Shown here: in pieces, positions 29,901 through 36,989 of the stretch
Numbering within the stretch: position 1 is the first letter of the stretch
Layout of the letters: each line of letters opens with the position of its first letter
Source: Planctomycetota bacterium
GTDB lineage: Bacteria > Planctomycetota > GCA-2746535
DNA length: 60,640 bases
Assembly (NCBI GenBank): GCA_002746535.1
Contig: NVWA01000024.1
Coordinates: 1 to 60,640 of the forward strand
Direction of reading: 5' to 3'
The notes under the pieces: generated by a model
Told to the model about the DNA's origin: nothing
Database searches by the model: none
Seen by the model: only the letters and a program-made list of their open reading frames with translations
Program-made: the position numbers and the translations under genes

Positions 29901-32900
29901 AGTGCTACTAGACCCATAAGATCCATTGGGGGAAATAGAGTTGATGCTAGAAATAAAAGTGGTAAACCAATCTAGGTTGTTTTGTGAATCAATTGAGTTT
30001 ACAGGATCAATAACAACATTATTTAAATTGTTGATATCTTGCACATCAAGATAGCTAGCTGTAACCGCCGCTTGTGGGTTAATGTTTGCTTGAACACCTG
30101 CTTGGGTGGATCGCAATGAAAGTATTTGTCCTGATATGCCATTTGCCGTAAAGCTCCCAGCAACAATTTGGGTTTTTGCTTGCTCTAAATTCAAAGTGCT
30201 AGCAACAGTAATAGTTTTGTTAAAATTGAAAAATGTGTTGTCACCTAGAATGGTTTGATTGGTGCCTGTTAAATTCACGGTTCCAGAATTATGTGTGAAT
30301 GTGCCACCAACATTATTAAAGTCACCTGTTAAAGATATGGTGCGTCCTGATGGAGCCTGTAACGTGCCGCCAGTTATGTTGAGGTCGCCGTTGATGTTGA
30401 ATTCAAGAGCATTTGAAGCATTCATTAATGCGCCAGACTCTATGGTTAAGTTACCTTCGTTAACAATTAATATCCCGAAAAGATTGAATGTCATGTTTTT
30501 TGTATAGCCAGTTTTGAATTCAATTCCTTTGACTTCTGCTGTTGTATTCTTTATTTGAACATTACCGTTACCATTGCTATCAAAAATTACAAGATCATCT
30601 GTGCCAGGTATAGAAGCTCCACCAGTACCCCCTGAAGTCGTCGACCAATACAGTGTGTCTGTCCATTGTTGTCTTCCGCCACCACTATGGACCCAGTACC
30701 TGGTGTTAACACCTGCCACCATGATGTTTGAGTTTGTAGCAATGTTGATGGGCGGCAAAGATATGCTTGCGTTGTTGCCCACAACATCCACTAAAGTACC
30801 TGAAGCCAAATTAACTGCTGTTGAATTGAGGTCATTCGAGTTTTGACCTACTTGTACGGTATAAATACCTGATCCACTTGTTCCTGTAAATGAAGTGATG
30901 TTAACTACCGCACCTGTATCTAAAGTTACATCAATCTGACCTGTTAATGTTACTGCTTCTGAAAAGTTAACTGTTACATCGATGGTAGCGCCGATCCCAT
31001 TTGAACCATCTGGTGAGGAAGAAGTGATTGAGGTTATTGTTGGTCCTGTGTTATCAATAATGATATCACTGTTTGCCGATAAATTTGATGCGGGAAGGCT
31101 AAGATCTACTGTATTATTTATATCATCAATGAATGTTCCTGATGATAAAGAAATATTGGTTATATTTAAGTCGAGGCTATTTTCGCCTGGGCCTACGAGG
31201 TAGGCACCAGCTCCTGATATTCCACTGAAGCTATTGATTATGAAAGTACCACCGGTATCCAATGTGATTAATAACGAGCCGTTTAGGTTTACACTTTTTG
31301 ATAAGGTTAGACTTATGTTTACTGTACTGCCATTTCCATAAGGGCCGTTTGGGCTAGTTGCGGTAGCAACTGTAAAGACCGGATTAATTGTGTCGATGAC
31401 AATATCTTTGGAATTTGCAATATTTGGTATGGTGATGGTTAGGTCTACGCTGTTACCAGCGACATCTGTAAATGTACCACTAGATAAAGTTATGTTCGAT
31501 ATATCCAAGTCAGCTGTATTTTCACCACTTAGTGTCAGGTAATTGGCGGAAACATTATTTTGATTGAACGAATTTATGGTAACAGATCCGCCGGAATTAA
31601 ACTGAACAAGTAGGGTGCCTGATAGGTTTACTTGTTCTGAAAAATTTATTGTAATTGGGACAGTTTGACCTGGACCGAAAGTACCGCTTGGTGTGGTTGT
31701 AGCTAAACTGGTTAAAGTTGGTGAAGTTGTGTCAACGATTATGTCATGGTTAGATCCAATATTAGGACCAGGAACTGAAACAGCTAAATCAACGCTGATA
31801 CCATTTTTTAAAGTACCGCCATTTAGGGCGATTCCTGTTGCCGTTAAGTCGAGTGAGTTCTCGCCAGCACCAACAACATAGTCTGCGGTAGCTGTTAATG
31901 AATTTGTAAAGGGGGTTATGACGATAACACTTCCTGTATCTAAAGTTACCTCTAAGTTTCCTCCGGCCAATGTGGCGAGCTCACTAAATGTTACGGTTAT
32001 GTTAATGGTAGATCCTGTATTATAACTGTCATCTGAATTTGTTGTTGAAATGGAACTAATATAAGGTGTTGTGTTGATCGATATGTTTGACGAGTCTTTT
32101 AACTCGGCGGCACTCTGAATTGTTAAGTCGACCGTATTGCTGTTGCCGTTTACAAATGTTCCGCTTTCTAAAGTTATGCTAGTGACATCTAAGTCTGAAG
32201 TATTTTCGCCACTTGCGATAGTGTAGTTACCAGACACTGTTGTGCCAGAGAAAGAATTAATTGTTATGAAGGCACTTGTGTCTAAGCTTACTTTGATTGA
32301 ACCTGTTAACGTTACCGATTCACTAAACGTTAGCGTGATATCAATGACGTTTCCTAATCCGTAATTACCATCTGCAGTTGATGAAGTGATATTTGTAATA
32401 GTAGATGTTTGGCCTTCTGTGACTAATGCTTTGTTATTTGCTAGATTGCTGGTAGGATTTGTTAAATCAATGTTGTTGCCAGCAGTATCCAAAAAGGAGC
32501 CGCTTTTTAAAGTGATGGATGTGATATCCAAATCTAATGAGGATTCTCCAGCGAGTATTGTGTAGTTCCCAGAGGCTTGCGTATTTGTAAAAGATGCGAT
32601 TTCAAGTATACCGCCTGAATCTAATAATATTTCCAAGACGCCATCAAGAATAACGGTTTCAGAAAAGTTTAAAGTTATATCTATAACATCATCAACGTTA
32701 TAAGTACCATTAGCTGTTGAAGATGTGCCTAAAGTAATATTGCCTAGAGTTGTATCAATTACTAACTCTTTATTTTGAGCAAGGTTGCTGGCGGGTAAGC
32801 TTAAGTCGACTGTATTGCCAGCTGAATCGGTGAAAGTCCCTGAGCTGATGGCAACAAGAGTTACATCTAAGTCGGTTGCATCTTGGCTAGATAGAACTGT

Positions 32901-34232
32901 GTAAGTACCTGTTGCTGAAGAACCGGATACAGTGTTAATAACAAAAGATCCACCAGAATTTAGAGTATTATTTAAGGAGCCACTTAGCTCAACAATTTCG
33001 TTGAAATAAATCGTAACTGGAATAGTAGCCCCTATAGAATAATTTCCATTAGTTTTATTTGAGCTAATGGAGGTTATTAATGGTGCAATTGAATCAATGA
33101 GTAAATCACTTGTTGTAGCTAAGTTGTTTGATGGTAATGATACCGTCACAGTATTTCCGCCATCATCGATTAATGTACCACCATTAAGGACAATGCCCGT
33201 GACATCTAAATCACTTGTGTTATGTCCAGCCTCTACAGTGTAAACGATTGATGCCGAATTTAAATTAGTAAAGCTGCTGATTTGAAGAACTTTACCAGTG
33301 TTTAAAGTTAGGTCTAATGTCCCGCCACTTAAAGTTACTAAAGTGTCTGTGCTAAATTTAACGGAAATATTGATTGTGTCGCCAGGACTATAAGAACCAT
33401 TACTGGTAGAAGAAGAAATAGCATCTGCAGTGGTGGTAAACCAATCAATGTTATTGCCCGAGTTAGTTGAGTTGGTCGGGTCGATGACAGTGTTGTTTAG
33501 ATTGTTTTGATCTTGGACATCTAAGAAATCCGTTGTTAGAAAATTTTGGATATTTAAATCTGATCTAATACCTGCCACAGTGGATCTTATTGAAAGCAAT
33601 TGTGAATTTGCTCCGATCAATGTTAATTGGTTGGCAATAATTTGTGTAAGACCACTTTCGAAAGATAACGTGTCAGCTGAAGTTACCGTCTTTGATAAAT
33701 TATAAAAAGTATTGGCGCCATAGATCTTTTGGCTAGTGCCAGTTAATATAATGGTTCCTGAACCGTGCGCGAATGTGCCGCCCGTAAACCAAATGTCTCC
33801 GCCGATGTTAGTTGTCGCAACCGTTGCCGTAAATAATCCACCAGTTATTTTGAGGTCACCATTGATTGTGATACTCCATGCTCCAGTAAATCTAGTTTCG
33901 CCACCATCCTGAATAAATCCTAGAGAGCCAATGATGTAACCTTTGTCTTTTTTGAATTGAATTCTATCAGGATAATCTGATTTAATATGGATTCCTGCTA
34001 CGTTCACAGCTGCATTGATAGTACATCTTCCAGTACCATTGCCATCTAAAATCGCTTTGTCAGAAGACCCCGGAACTGAAGCACCGCCAGGTCCGCCAGA
34101 AGTTGTTGACCAGTTCGCAGTAAATTTAAAGTTAGAATTGGCAGTAGAAATCCAATAACGATCTTCGGCATTAATGTATAGGGAAAGTAAGCAAAGGACT
34201 GTCAGAATTATGAAGTTTTTGAATAGTTTCAT
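20916..34232 (-). CDS. giant secreted modular repeat protein (4438 residues)
   Basis: Signal peptide MKLFKNFIILTVLCLLSLYINA, then three copies of a roughly 240-residue module beginning RYW..., WSTTSGGxGGAS(V/I)P at about 25, 1177 and 2336. These are followed by 8, 8 and 5 Ig-like repeats of about 110 residues (pattern 'NGTYGxGxxINITLxFSExVxLxG...LDTG...YTVxxGxNxxDLDVT...DxAGN...LPxxNLA'). I count 21. Repeats 19-21 carry the longer 'GGSPRLLLETG' form known from other giant bacterial surface proteins. From about 3320 there are four pairs of cadherin/He_PIG-like plus F5/8C (discoidin)-like domains, and at the end two tandem domains with YDWLGLYE / YDWVALFA and RYFxDN. There is no membrane anchor, LPxTG, PEP-CTERM or obvious type 9 tail. 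It is probably a surface or matrix adhesin; the partner is unknown. Confidence 0.85.
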   Translation of the reverse strand: MKLFKNFIILTVLCLLSLYINAEDRYWISTANSNFKFTANWSTTSGGPGGASVPGSSDKAILDGNGTGRCTINAAVNVAGIHIKSDYPDRIQFKKDKGYIIGSLGFIQDGGETRFTGAWSITINGDLKITGGLFTATVATTNIGGDIWFTGGTFAHGSGTIILTGTSQKIYGANTFYNLSKTVTSADTLSFESGLTQIIANQLTLIGANSQLLSIRSTVAGIRSDLNIQNFLTTDFLDVQDQNNLNNTVIDPTNSTNSGNNIDWFTTTADAISSSTSNGSYSPGDTINISVKFSTDTLVTLSGGTLDLTLNTGKVLQISSFTNLNSASIVYTVEAGHNTSDLDVTGIVLNGGTLIDDGGNTVTVSLPSNNLATTSDLLIDSIAPLITSISSNKTNGNYSIGATIPVTIYFNEIVELSGSLNNTLNSGGSFVINTVSGSSATGTYTVLSSQDATDLDVTLVAISSGTFTDSAGNTVDLSLPASNLAQNKELVIDTTLGNITLGTSSTANGTYNVDDVIDITLNFSETVILDGVLEILLDSGGILEIASFTNTQASGNYTILAGESSLDLDITSITLKSGSFLDTAGNNIDLTNPTSNLANNKALVTEGQTSTITNITSSTADGNYGLGNVIDITLTFSESVTLTGSIKVSLDTSAFITINSFSGTTVSGNYTIASGENTSDLDVTSITLESGTFVNGNSNTVDLTIQSAAELKDSSNISINTTPYISSISTTNSDDSYNTGSTINITVTFSELATLAGGNLEVTLDTGSVIVITPFTNSLTATADYVVGAGENSLDLTATGIALNGGTLKNGISVDLAVSVPGPNIGSNHDIIVDTTSPTLTSLATTTPSGTFGPGQTVPITINFSEQVNLSGTLLVQFNSGGSVTINSFNQNNVSANYLTLSGENTADLDISNITLSSGTFTDVAGNSVDLTITIPNIANSKDIVIDTINPVFTVATATSPNGPYGNGSTVNISLTLSKSVNLNGSLLITLDTGGTFIINSFSGISGAGAYLVGPGENSLDLNITNISLSSGTFIDDINNTVDLSLPASNLSANSDIIIDNTGPTITSITSSSPDGSNGIGATIDVTVNFSEAVTLTGQIDVTLDTGAVVNITSFTGTSGSGIYTVQVGQNSNDLNSTAVNLASGTLVDVVGNNASISLPPINIATNSNIMVAGVNTRYWVHSGGGRQQWTDTLYWSTTSGGTGGASIPGTDDLVIFDSNGNGNVQIKNTTAEVKGIEFKTGYTKNMTFNLFGILIVNEGNLTIESGALMNASNALEFNINGDLNITGGTLQAPSGRTISLTGDFNNVGGTFTHNSGTVNLTGTNQTILGDNTFFNFNKTITVASTLNLEQAKTQIVAGSFTANGISGQILSLRSTQAGVQANINPQAAVTASYLDVQDINNLNNVVIDPVNSIDSQNNLDWFTTFISSINSISPNGSYGSSSTVNVTINFSSDSLVKLVGGQLDITFDTGRTISITDFTPTTSLSTNFTINNGENSNDLNVTSISLISGTITDQGSNALQLGLPASNLANNKAIIVDTIQPVIDSITSATVNGIYGVGAQINVTLNFSESIALTGQLDVDLDTGETLNIISINGNSVSATYTIMTGNLSSDLTVSAITLQSGSLVDAGGNALVLNLPASNLANNSDIQVDGVFPTLVSVTSSNPDNTYVIDDFVNVTLTFSGSVSLNGQIEINLDTGEDLTIGNFSGNTAIATYQVKAGHSSADLDTINITLTSGSITDAAGNNAVLFPPTTSLIDNSDIIIDGSFATITSITSTTPNGTYGDGETVNVQIQFSEAVNLTGTLNIDLDTGASVTITSFNATIASGVYTISNTHNSTDLDSIGVTLISGTIKNSVGNNTNLTMPATTIKTNSDIVIATSTTIDSITSTTPDGIYGLTETVLITLHFSNEVQLSGNLDIQLNSGGVLSITSFTGSSATGTYTILATEDTDELTIVIIPNGISLGGGSTIIDTQTLNAVDLNVPDNNLSSNAIQIDTTKAMMSSITSLSPDDTYGVGEDITIEITYDEVVSLTGVLTVTLSNGGTFIITTFSGLTSSGVYTVQAGDNFTDIDVTDVTHTSGTFIDVANNDVLLALPASNLADNANINFDTTSPNITSITSTTANGTYGIGENINVTLNFDEIVDLIGTLQVNLNTGASINISSFNSNTASGVYTIIASEDTTDLSVTSVVLTSGTFVDGSNNTVILTLPGTNIDTAKDIIVDTTVDTITSVGSTSPDQIYRFGESVNITLNFSNNVILSGELQVTLDTGAIVSITSASGTSLSGTYIVGVSDSSLDLNITSISLASGTLVDDGNNNVDITLPGTELKDIKAIVIDSSPTRYWIATTQQNFSDSNYWSTTSGGTGGASIPDSTQIPIFDSNGIGNCQINISASLLGIDITSSYTGTITIDANKFLAIGTGHFTQTAGTFTSNNLDFTITGDVHLSGGTFNAPNAASLKLSGDLNKTGGTFNNNGGTLELLGTTQILNGNNTYFNLKKIVTSSDTLTFQDGTTHIVTNLLTLKGASGQLLQIISSNSGTQFSIDPQGINDIDYIQIKDSNNLDASPIDPLSSVDNGNNTNWFTAPATVSLIDSTTANGIYGIGSLINIRVNFSRSVTLSGILTLQLNTGETVNITNFTGTSASVNYTVIAGNNASDLDVTNITLTSGTISGTTFGYPATVSLPGTTFADNHNIRVDTQSGTFDLFSSTTPTGSYSTGSSINITLTFSEDVTLNGTIQVNLNVGTSLSFTTINGSTASGTYTVQNGDNINILSVSNAFLVQGSTLNDLAGNAIDITNPLTNIESTSLITINTTASAVSNITSSTTNGFYKAGDTISIQISFSEPLQINTSGGSPQLLLETGTIDQYATYDSFSGNTLSFNYTVQASDETNDLSIQSINALELNGSIIEDLAGNTIDNILPSPSTATSLSFNKSLIIDNSQPNITLVTSPNANAQYQVGNIITINILFDEQLIINTTGGSPRLLLETGTIDRYATYTTLVANVMSFDYLVTTGDSSLDLAYKSNNALELNGSLITDQTGNNIQLLLPNVGDALSLSGQKDLSLSLQTTTIVNVHSTTPDGTYAGNSKILINIEFSDEILLNFSGGSPRLLLETGSTDRYALYYSSFGKTLILEYTVINGDSNNDLEYNSINSFELNGSVITNLSGNTVSDFNLPAIGTNSLSDNKDLIIFTDPNTIIDISEIMLVGAIGNTTIFFNPVNNLNQGDTIDFTFPNNFNITSASLNSSDFLGGGSFNISNQGGNILRLTATSTIVADSAKLILSGISSVSESAANTITTTITNQQTSQIIASANNDTIDQTFNTEKRPVFTTEPIYEGTVDVLYTYDADANDLQGDPLTYSIDGNSITAGLTIGATTGLISWTPSSATPQEVTLTVTDGTFLTVQNWTITLDSSEFTGITLLKSQSNYTEINSVDLVIDNDTNTDWISTELPDNTTSEYLVFDLGSLKLISNMKTIERSSLANMHPAKINIFVADNLNNFKLVSSINNHVAVDDVWSTFELNNTSARYVKIEFFPVLNQTSEYFIYLSEIKFFGTNDTYPYFLTQPGTTSITGTTYLYNAQAQNADSDPVSYSLNTQAINAGFILNPSTGDISWNPQLNYNNLNIKLTATANGYSSIQQWTINIVTPEITPLPILEIQSNYLEYGSHITENLEDRNTTTYWSSTDQTDINNKQIITYILNDISDINKIKIQPRSNFYHHFPSEITIYTGLNTDGMTVADSISGYTPTNDDGITFSISTIRAKYVKFEFNVKDYSGYTRAQLSEIVINGEDVIEPTFTSIPPSIVSNTELYSYQPLVDNPSGNSLTFNLDINALTAGMTINSLSGLVTWTPNTSDLSITPSVYVSDGTNSSYQIWTIQISPPTIQNLTVNATESNLTESFGLGISKLIDNDILTHWSTVGNLNTHTVVLDADNYFLISGIKLRPRFSNNMHHPTSFKIYVGNDIGYMKLVKSVTAYIPPNNEWSTVSFNATAGRKIKLEFDTIIGLDSFFRVQLAELDILGNEFSNSVIISSPGTSAVRGENYQYQVNIVNGGSGVTYYLNSDAESNGLTINNLTGNLLWTPSPTSSATQNVTVYVVNGSDLDTQSWTIQITDPQITNISVVTYTDQFGSYVALLQKLFDENISTYWTSNDQLSLDNEQNIYLNLNEVYDISEISLTPAENTIKFMPSKFTIFAGENLQSLVPIVTETNLVTPLNAQMNFSFPKVTAQYIRLELSPKDSSSGKFYVELSELKFKGLTKNIPPVTSTPVTLQLLKNNEQITINWTALPGAGTYDWLGLYEIGSADSNYAWWSYTSGATSSTLTFVAPQTGNFEMRYFLDNSYQKIAVSNLIEITQITPYTITSSDYNPTNGDSVTASWTSPANPSNYDWVALFAVGESDNNNYLWWSWTNGDANGNAQFTAPAAGNYELRYFWDNTFTVKKVSDPITVD

Positions 34233-34609
34233 GATTTTGGGAATAACTAGTTTATGTGTATGAAATACGTATACAAAAAGTGTACTTCACACTATAGTTG
34301 CTAGGCAAATTTAAGTACATGATTATACAAAATATCACTAATATTTAGCGTGTAAAAGTTTCGAAAATCAACTTTAATTCTCATTTTCGAAACATAATGT
34401 TCATGCCAAAATTCTATCCGTAAATAGTTTCATAAAGCAAATAATATACAATGGGATATGGACTATTTTATTAACTAATTTAACAAAATTAGTTCACACT
34501 TTTGAGACTGAATTCAGCAATTTTGGTTGATCTGCATAATCCTTTTTTTAATCTTAGAGGGCTTTTCTTTATAAGTCTTCGAGCTAAACTTATTAGTTGG
34601 TTGTTCTGA
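34233..34609. other. region upstream of the giant gene
   Basis: No gene is assigned. It contains the presumed promoter of the giant gene and a perfect 11-bp inverted repeat at 34358-34393. A minus-strand open frame across 34489-34609 could be a shifted tail of the pyruvyl transferase gene; I do not call it separately. Confidence 0.4.
34358..34393. promoter_or_regulatory. 11-bp perfect inverted repeat, operator or terminator
   Basis: GTTTCGAAAAT (34358-34368) and ATTTTCGAAAC (34383-34393) are exact reverse complements separated by 14 bases. On the minus strand the repeat lies after the pyruvyl transferase gene and 126 bases before the giant gene, and is followed by TTTT. It may terminate the first transcript or bind a regulator of the giant gene; sequence alone does not decide. 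Confidence 0.5.
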
Positions 34610-35512
34610 TCACAATGCCCCAATGCTCTCGAGGTGGTTAACAAATACTCCTTCGAGTTCACCAAGATCCAAATGATGGCCATGCACTTCCGAGGATATA
34701 AGAGCAGCCTGTAGATCATTATTTAAATTGTCCTGCTCGGAAAAAAAATAGGGTTTCAGATCCATTTCTTTGCAATTTTTGATAGAAGAATAATAATCAT
34801 TAAATTTGAAGCCGTCACCAGGAAAGTCATCTCTAAAACGTACCCAAGTATTTGGGATTTCTAAAATATCTGCTAGCATCAAGCCATGTAATGATGACGA
34901 TAAGATTATTTCGCATTTTGAAACTTGCTCAATGACAGAATAGAAATCATCTTCAATATTAATGATTTTAACTTCATCAAATTCGCTAAGCTTTTTTACT
35001 ACAGCCATCTCTTGCTCTGACATGTGAGGGATAATTCCAATCTTGATTTCTTTGTTGTGAAGGTGTTTATTGTCAATGTATTTGCCGAATAATAATGCTG
35101 GATCCCCATATAATGCTGGGCAATCAATACCAGAATTATTTAAGACTGTTGCGGTCATTGGCCCACGTACGCTTAATACTTTTTTGGGATTAATTGCAAG
35201 TTTGGCAGAATAGTATACGCAACCAGTACCCCATACAAAGGCATCCTCAGGAACATAATGCATTATGCTGCCAATAGCAGTGAAGCATTTTTTGTTTTTG
35301 TATAAATTATTAAGCCAATTTTTTTTAAGATAATTAATATGCACAATATGAACATTTGCACCCGTTATTTTTTCAATTAAAACTTTGTTTAGGTAATCGC
35401 CCCAATTGGGTGTGCGGAAAGAAACGCAGTATAATGTTTTTTTAAACTGACTTGATAAATAGTCGCAACCAGTTTCTGCGAACAATTTAATCCCATTGAG
35501 TTTTGATGTCAT
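34610..35512 (-). CDS. polysaccharide pyruvyl transferase family protein
   Basis: A 300-residue cytoplasmic protein that would add a pyruvate ketal to a sugar from phosphoenolpyruvate. Family features include the N-terminal SFRTPNWGDYLNKVLI, the central VWGTGCVYY, VLSVRGPMTATVLNNSGIDCPALYGDPALLFGKY (about 113-147), IGIIPHMSE, and the C-terminal SSSLHGLMLADILEIPNTWVRF. Similar length and layout occur in GumL/ExoV-type enzymes. The last few residues (FVNHLESIGAL) end abruptly while another frame stays open for about 40 more codons (to 34489), so a frameshift at the extreme 3' end is possible. Confidence 0.85.
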   Translation of the reverse strand: MTSKLNGIKLFAETGCDYLSSQFKKTLYCVSFRTPNWGDYLNKVLIEKITGANVHIVHINYLKKNWLNNLYKNKKCFTAIGSIMHYVPEDAFVWGTGCVYYSAKLAINPKKVLSVRGPMTATVLNNSGIDCPALYGDPALLFGKYIDNKHLHNKEIKIGIIPHMSEQEMAVVKKLSEFDEVKIINIEDDFYSVIEQVSKCEIILSSSLHGLMLADILEIPNTWVRFRDDFPGDGFKFNDYYSSIKNCKEMDLKPYFFSEQDNLNNDLQAALISSEVHGHHLDLGELEGVFVNHLESIGAL

Positions 35513-35556
35513 ACTGTTTTATCCAAAATCATTAGGCCTATGCTCATCTTACTTAA

Positions 35557-35760
35557 GTAGCACTATTGTACGTATGTGTACATCTAGGTCAAGGTAGTAC
35601 TACAGTGACGCTAACATTTAAAAATGCTTATGATTCGCTCTTTTTTAGTGATGTGAAAAAAGGCTTAGCTTATGATGAAAATCGAAATGATCGCATTGGT
35701 TCTTATGTGCAATTTAACTTTACCTTTAGCGATTATGTGGGGCGATATCTGCCTTTCCAG
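35557..35760 (+). pseudogene. 3' remnant of an outer-membrane beta-barrel gene
   Basis: The plus strand reads STTVTLTFKNAYDSLFF, KKGLAYDENRNDRIGS then YVQFNFTFSDYVGRYLPF. This alternates in the manner of beta-strands and would end in an aromatic residue like a barrel C-terminus. No start or upstream part exists: a stop lies at 35554-35556, and after about 35760 the DNA is the antisense of a glycosyltransferase. I infer a leftover gene tail captured at a recombination junction. A chance open frame is the alternative. Confidence 0.4.
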
Positions 35761-36962
35761 TTTGCGAAAATAAACCTTTCGATTAGTCCAATTTTTTTTG
35801 ATTTATTCATATTTACATATTGAATTGCTTCATGGCATGCAATATTGAATCTTTCCAGGTCCCAATTCTCAATAGTTTTTAAAGAGTTTGATTTCATCAT
35901 TTTTATTTGTTCTGGATTAAGATTTGTACTTTTCAAAATAGCATCTTTGATAGTGTTTATATTCGTTCCATCAAAAACAAAGCCATTGGAATTATTTTCA
36001 ATTAATGCTGATGTCGAGCCGCATTGATGGCTGGCTAAAATATATAGGCCGCTTGCCATAGCTTCGTTTATTACTAGTCCCCATGTTTCGCCATAGGTAG
36101 ACGGTAGGATTAAGCATTCTGCAAGGCTATAATATTGGCATAGTTTTTCTTGATCAACAAAATTAATAATTTCGATTTGTTCTTCCATGCTATATTGCTC
36201 GATAAGCATAAGCATTTCATTTTTTTCAGGCCCTTCACCTATTAATACTAAGTTAGGTAGGTTTTTGTGTGAGTTAGATAGCTGAGCATATGCCTTTATG
36301 AGTGAAGCCCAGTTCTTTTTCTTTACCAAGCGACCAACCCCAAGTATGAATTTTTTATTAATATTTAGCTCTTTTGCTGTGTCATCTTTTTGGGTTTTAT
36401 AATGATCTGTTTTTGATTTAAACCATTTGTTGTCAATTACATTAAGTCCTACAAATAATTTTTCAGGTCTAACTCCCCAGAAAATAAAGGATTCTTTGTG
36501 AGCTTCAGAAGGGCATATGGCGGCATCAACTGTAGAGTATACTTTCCTCTTTATGTAATTGACGATTTTGCTTCTCGGTACATCTTCTATTCTTGCATCA
36601 TCAAATGAGATTACCTTTTTATTGTTAATCTTAGACCAATAAATAGCTGTTATGCCTGTTGTGAATGCAATAGCGCCAGCAATAACAATATCTGGATTTA
36701 TCTCATCGAGTTTTTTGAAAATATTTTTTGCAGCAATTTTACTGTTAATGTTCTCAATCTTAATATTTGGGAATAAGCATTGCCAGTTTACTTTCTTATT
36801 TATTTTATTTTCAGTGTTAAATTCGTACGGTGATCCTTGACCAGCTAATTCGATAATATGCAAATCTATATTTTGATTTTTTAAATACCTCGTTAGTGAC
36901 TCAAGACGAGCTGGCCAATAAATTCTAAAATCGGTATGTGTGATTGCGACTTTGATATTCAT
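35733..36962 (-). CDS. glycosyltransferase family 4/1 (GT-B)
   Basis: A 409-residue GT-B enzyme. The C-terminal donor domain shows FILGVGRLVKKKNWASLIKAY (about 208-228), LVLIGEGPEKNEM, and the nucleotide-sugar signature LPSTYGETWGLVINEAMASGLYILAS, with its acidic Glu positions (E-x7-E). The N-terminal acceptor domain starts MNIKVAITHTDFRIYWPARL. It retains the sugar configuration at the anomeric centre if typical of GT4. Sugar specificity is not readable. It lies 27 bases downstream of the GT2 gene, same strand. The last 10 codons overlap the beta-barrel remnant region, so its C-terminus may be of foreign origin. Confidence 0.85.
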   Translation of the reverse strand: MNIKVAITHTDFRIYWPARLESLTRYLKNQNIDLHIIELAGQGSPYEFNTENKINKKVNWQCLFPNIKIENINSKIAAKNIFKKLDEINPDIVIAGAIAFTTGITAIYWSKINNKKVISFDDARIEDVPRSKIVNYIKRKVYSTVDAAICPSEAHKESFIFWGVRPEKLFVGLNVIDNKWFKSKTDHYKTQKDDTAKELNINKKFILGVGRLVKKKNWASLIKAYAQLSNSHKNLPNLVLIGEGPEKNEMLMLIEQYSMEEQIEIINFVDQEKLCQYYSLAECLILPSTYGETWGLVINEAMASGLYILASHQCGSTSALIENNSNGFVFDGTNINTIKDAILKSTNLNPEQIKMMKSNSLKTIENWDLERFNIACHEAIQYVNMNKSKKIGLIERFIFANWKGRYRPT

Positions 36963-36989
36963 AAGTGTTGTTGGCTAATTTGTTAAATG

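Noticed and set aside
23740..31881. Plus-strand open frames of 60-90 codons inside the giant gene
   Set aside because: They lie antisense to the repeat protein, recur with its repeat period, lack ribosome sites and have no recognisable composition; they are by-products of the repeat codon use.
20916..34232. Regular repeats considered as a CRISPR array or satellite
   Set aside because: The period of about 330 bases is in frame, the units are diverged and encode Ig-like domains; there are no spacers and no cas genes.
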